Of a stretch of 15,865 nt of DNA, positions 13,168 to 15,865 are shown piece after piece; positions within the stretch are counted from its first letter, which is position 1, and every line of letters begins with the position of its first letter. The stretch lies in NCBI GenBank assembly GCA_031271525.1, contig JAISVO010000129.1:1-15865 (forward strand), in the 5' to 3' direction. The DNA comes from Oscillospiraceae bacterium. GTDB lineage: Bacteria > Bacillota > Clostridia > Oscillospirales > UBA929. The notes under the pieces were generated by a model that was not told the origin of the DNA, ran no database searches, and worked only from the letters and a program-made list of their open reading frames with translations. The position numbers were made by a program, and so were the translations under genes.

Positions 13168-14651
13168 AGAAAATCTGTTTTGACAACGACTTGTATTTAC
13201 AGCTCCAATCACGGAAGATCATCGAGCGGATCGAGCGGTTCGGCGGCAAGCTCTATCTGGAGTTCGGCGGTAAGCTGTTCGACGACTACCACGCGAGCCG
13301 GGTACTGCCGGGATTCGAGCCGGACAGCAAGGTCCGGATGCTGCAAACCCTTCGGGACGAGGCGGAGATCGTCATCGTCATCAACGCCGGGGATATCGAG
13401 GAAAGCAAGCGGCGGGGCGACTTGGGCATTACCTACGACCAAGAGGTGCTCCGTCTGATCGACGCCTTCCGGGCCGTCGGGCTGACGGTCGGGAGCGTGG
13501 TGGTCACCCACTACCGGAGCCAAGAGGCCGCGGAGAGGTTCATTCGGCGGTTGGACACGCTGGGCGTCAAGGTCTATAAGCATTACCCCATCGAGGATTA
13601 CCCCGCGAATATCCCCCTCGTGCTGAGTGAGGACGGGTTCGGAAAGAACGACTATGTGGAGACCGGACGGAGGCTCGTCGTCGTCACCGCCCCGGGCGGC
13701 GGGAGCGGGAAGATGGCGGTCTGCCTGTCCCAGCTCTACCACGAACAGCTGCGGGGGCATTTGGCGGGCTACGCAAAATACGAAACCTTCCCGGTCTGGA
13801 GCCTCCCTCTCGGGCACCCGGTTAACTTGGCGTATGAGGCGTCGACAGCCGACCTCAACGACGTGATCATGCTGGACCCCTACCATCTGGAGGCGCATAA
13901 CGAGGCGGCGGTCACCTACAACCGCGATATGGAGGTTTTCCCCGTCCTGCGCGTCATCTTCGAGCGGATCCTCGGAACGCCGCCTTACAAAAGCCCCACC
14001 GACATGGGGGTCAACATGATCAGTTTCTGCATCACCGACGATGGCGCGGTCCGCGAGGCCTCCAAACAGGAGATCATCCGCCGGCACTACGAAGCCCTCT
14101 GCGAGCGGCGTCAAGGGTTTGGGAAGCAGGATGCCGTCAGTAAACTGGAGCTTCTGATGCGTCAAGTCGGGATGACCCCGGAGAACCGCCCCGTCGTGGG
14201 CGCGGCGCTGGGGCGGGCCGCCGAAACCGACGGTCCCGCGGTCGCGATCGAGCTTCCGGACGGGAAGATTGTCACCGGGAAAACAAGCCCCCTGCTGGGC
14301 GCGTCGTCGGCGGCCCTGTTAAACGCGCTGAAAGCGCTGGGGCACATCCCGAAGCGGATGCGCCTCATCTCGCCGAACATCATCAAGCCGATCCAAGACT
14401 TAAAAATCAACCACATGGGAAACCGGAATCCGCGTCTGCACACCGACGAGGTCTTGATCGCCCTCACCATCAGCGCGGCGTCCAACAACCCCTCGGCGGA
14501 GCTCGCGATGGAGCAGATCGAGCACCTGCGGGACTGCGAGGCGCACTCCACCGTCCTCCTCTCCCGGGTGGACGAGAGTACCTTCCGCAACCTCGGCGTC
14601 AACCTCACCTGCGAGCCGAAGTATGAGACGAAGCAGCTGTATCATAGGTAG
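13164..14651 (+). CDS. UPF0371 (DUF1846) family protein
   Basis: A 495-residue protein recognised as UPF0371/DUF1846, a widespread Firmicutes and Actinobacteria family with solved structures but no assigned reaction. ATG 13164 (MKKICFDNDLYLQLQS) follows GGGGGGA and overlaps the esterase stop by four bases (ATGA, 13164-13167). The extension to 13089 is rejected. Strongly family-like blocks are FGGKLYLEFGGKLFDDYHASR, VLPGFEPDSK, INAGDIEESKRRGDLGITYD and VTAPGGGSGKMAVCLSQLYHEQ. The last has a P-loop-like glycine-rich turn ending in Lys183 and suggests nucleotide or phosphate binding. The C-terminal part contains GAALGRAAETDGPAVAIELPDG and an MGNRNPRLHTDEVLIAL segment. Its place as the last coupled gene of a mannan oligosaccharide operon is the main functional hint. 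Confidence 0.93.
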   Translation: MKKICFDNDLYLQLQSRKIIERIERFGGKLYLEFGGKLFDDYHASRVLPGFEPDSKVRMLQTLRDEAEIVIVINAGDIEESKRRGDLGITYDQEVLRLIDAFRAVGLTVGSVVVTHYRSQEAAERFIRRLDTLGVKVYKHYPIEDYPANIPLVLSEDGFGKNDYVETGRRLVVVTAPGGGSGKMAVCLSQLYHEQLRGHLAGYAKYETFPVWSLPLGHPVNLAYEASTADLNDVIMLDPYHLEAHNEAAVTYNRDMEVFPVLRVIFERILGTPPYKSPTDMGVNMISFCITDDGAVREASKQEIIRRHYEALCERRQGFGKQDAVSKLELLMRQVGMTPENRPVVGAALGRAAETDGPAVAIELPDGKIVTGKTSPLLGASSAALLNALKALGHIPKRMRLISPNIIKPIQDLKINHMGNRNPRLHTDEVLIALTISAASNNPSAELAMEQIEHLRDCEAHSTVLLSRVDESTFRNLGVNLTCEPKYETKQLYHR

Positions 14652-14712
14652 TTTATGGGTAACACGAAAGCCCCGGTTGAAAAATCAACGGGACATCCAG
14701 TCTCTCATGGGC

Positions 14713-14738
14713 GGGGGAGGGGTTTTCACCCCTCCCCC
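14713..14738. terminator. Strong GC hairpin between convergent genes
   Basis: GGGGGAGGGG (14713-14722) pairs perfectly with CCCCTCCCCC (14729-14738) across a 6-base TTTTCA loop. It lies about 60 bases after the UPF0371 stop and about 55 bases from the helicase stop. The U-run is missing on both strands (CATCACCGTTTTC follows on the plus strand), so it may be a weak or factor-assisted bidirectional terminator. A second imperfect hairpin (CCCGGTTGA, AAAA, TCAACGGG) lies around 14674-14694. The 140-base gap 14652-14791 has no convincing gene. Confidence 0.5.
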
Positions 14739-14791
14739 CATCACCGTTTTCAGTGAGACGCGTTTCACCCGCGCGGTAAATGAAAGAGACG

Positions 14792-15865
14792 CTAATAACC
14801 TTCTATGATAAACAGCCTGTGCAGCGCCCTTGTGCAGAGCGTGTACATCAGGTTGCCCGGTTCGCCGGAGCGCTCGCAATTGACAAGGATCGCGGTATCG
14901 AATTCCAGCCCTTTGGATAAGTAAGCGGGCATCACCGTCACGCCGCCGCCGAAGGTGTCGTCGGGGCTCCGCACCAGCCGCGCCCTTCCCCGAAGCGCTT
15001 TGTGGAGGGCTGCCGCCTCCGGCCCTGTCCGGGTGAGGATGCCGACGGTGCCACCGGGCAGACCGCCGAGGATTCGCGGGATCGCGGTTTTCGGGTTTTC
15101 CCGGAGAAGGACGGGCTCGTCCCCGCTCCGCGCCTGCCCCTCCGCCGGAACCTCGCCGATATAACGGTTCGCGAAAGCGGTAATCTCCCGGGTGCAGCGG
15201 TAGCTGTGGCGAAGCTCGCACCGTTCCGCGCCGGGGAAGAATGCCGCCAGCTCCTCCGGATCGGTGAACGCAGCCGCCGGGTAAAACGCCTGCCGGACAT
15301 CCGCCAAGACGGTGAACACCGCCCGGCTGAAGAGGCGCTTCATCACCGCCATATGCAGGGGGCCGTAGTCCTGCGCCTCGTCGATCAGCACGTGGCTGAC
15401 CCCGGTCTGCTCCGGCACGGTCCCGGTCAGGGTGCCGATATAGAGGAGCGCCATCCGGTCCTCATAAGCAGTCCCGTCCGCCGGGGGGACTGTGAGCTCC
15501 CGTCCTTCGCAGAACTGGCGCAGGATTTTGCGGTACAGCCCGGCTTCGCTTGCAAGCCCGTTGTCCTCCTCGAAGGCGCGGACGCTATCCTCCCGAAAAG
15601 AGTTCTTTAGCTCCTGATAGATCCGGTTGACCTCCCAACCCAGAAGCTGTTCCTCACTCTCGTCCGAAATCGCCCGTTTGAGACCTCCTTCATGGTCCTT
15701 GAAAAAATCGTCGCAGGCCTTTTCGATATACGCTTTCACCCGGGCGCTCGCGACCGGGAATTTCCACCGAACCCCATCGGTATACAGCCGCCCGCGCTGC
15801 GCCTCCGCGGAACAGACGACGTGCCCGCGAAAGACGAAGTCCCGCAGGCGGAACTCGTATGTTTC
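14792..15865 (-). CDS. UvrD/HelD-like superfamily 1 helicase, C-terminal part (partial)
   Basis: The last 357 codons of a minus-strand gene whose 5' end lies beyond the right edge; the frame stays open to 15865, and the internal GTG at 15739 is not the real start. Superfamily 1 motifs are visible: VLIDEAQDYG (Walker B, about 15366-15391), TVLADVRQAFYP (motif III), LRHSYRCTREITAFANRYI (motif IV), VTVMPAYLSKGLEFDTAILV (motif V) and MYTLCTRALHRLFI (motif VI). The VxPxYLxKGLEFD form of motif V and the short tail after motif VI resemble HelD, the RNA-polymerase-recycling ATPase of Firmicutes, more than UvrD, PcrA or AddA. The N-terminal P-loop is outside the window. The protein ends only about five residues after motif VI, slightly shorter than typical. 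It is transcribed toward the UPF0371 gene. Confidence 0.88.
   Translation of the reverse strand, partial: ETYEFRLRDFVFRGHVVCSAEAQRGRLYTDGVRWKFPVASARVKAYIEKACDDFFKDHEGGLKRAISDESEEQLLGWEVNRIYQELKNSFREDSVRAFEEDNGLASEAGLYRKILRQFCEGRELTVPPADGTAYEDRMALLYIGTLTGTVPEQTGVSHVLIDEAQDYGPLHMAVMKRLFSRAVFTVLADVRQAFYPAAAFTDPEELAAFFPGAERCELRHSYRCTREITAFANRYIGEVPAEGQARSGDEPVLLRENPKTAIPRILGGLPGGTVGILTRTGPEAAALHKALRGRARLVRSPDDTFGGGVTVMPAYLSKGLEFDTAILVNCERSGEPGNLMYTLCTRALHRLFIIEGY

Noticed and set aside
13209..14165. Minus-strand open frame of 318 codons opposite the UPF0371 gene
   Set aside because: Antisense of a strongly recognised family; no ribosome site or motif.
14710..14739. Possible G-quadruplex in the G-rich block
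   Set aside because: Only three separated G-runs are present on the plus strand; the perfect inverted repeat explains the sequence better as a hairpin.
14655..14756. Short open frame of about 33 codons after the UPF0371 gene
   Set aside because: No ribosome site, it runs through the GC hairpin, and the product (rich in His, Pro and Gly) looks non-coding.

Overview
The window looks like a chromosomal segment of a high-GC anaerobic member of the Clostridia, most likely Oscillospirales/Ruminococcaceae from a gut or similar habitat. This is inferred from the gene families (Clostridia-type DUF6106, UPF0371/DUF1846, a clostridial Fpg/Nei-like protein, GH130 plus cellobiose 2-epimerase), from strong AGGAGG-type ribosome sites, and from sigma-A promoters with TGn-extended -10 boxes. 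No rRNA, tRNA, CRISPR array, insertion sequence or phage gene was seen. No gene-free stretch exceeds about 220 bases.

Layout. (1) 3-3986, plus strand: the tail of an unrecognised cysteine-containing protein, then a tight run of five genes. These are an Fpg/Nei-fold protein lacking the usual catalytic proline, a small cysteine-rich protein, a beta-propeller protein, an all-helical protein, and an alpha/alpha-toroid (prenyltransferase/squalene-oxidase-repeat-like) protein. The last genes overlap or almost touch. (2) 3914-5783, minus strand: the GTPase ychF with a good promoter, followed by a coupled membrane acyltransferase-like gene whose 3' end runs 73 bases into the toroid gene. (3) 5861-9314, minus strand: an operon driven by a promoter at 9309-9337 and closed by a terminator at 5861-5887. 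It encodes a MocR-type (class Ic) aminotransferase, a DUF6106 membrane protein, a small zinc-ribbon/membrane ORF that looks frameshifted, the NAD(P)H-hydrate repair enzyme NnrD, and a LolA/GerS-like lipoprotein. (4) 9389-14651, plus strand: a divergently transcribed four-gene operon with a near-consensus promoter. It encodes a GH130 mannooligosaccharide phosphorylase, a cellobiose/mannobiose 2-epimerase, a SASA-type carbohydrate acetylesterase and a UPF0371 (DUF1846) protein. All three junctions are ATGA overlaps. (5) 14792-15865, minus strand: the C-terminal part of a UvrD/HelD-like helicase that runs off the window edge.

How they work together. Region 4 reads as cytoplasmic handling of acetylated beta-1,4-mannan oligosaccharides. 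The esterase would remove acetyl groups, the epimerase would interconvert glucose and mannose at reducing ends, and the phosphorylase would release mannose 1-phosphate. The UPF0371 protein, of unknown function, is translationally coupled to this set. Region 1 is the least explained part: five co-directional genes with no known joint function, led by a DNA-glycosylase-fold protein that seems to have lost the standard catalytic residues. These two regions hold the best candidates for something undescribed.
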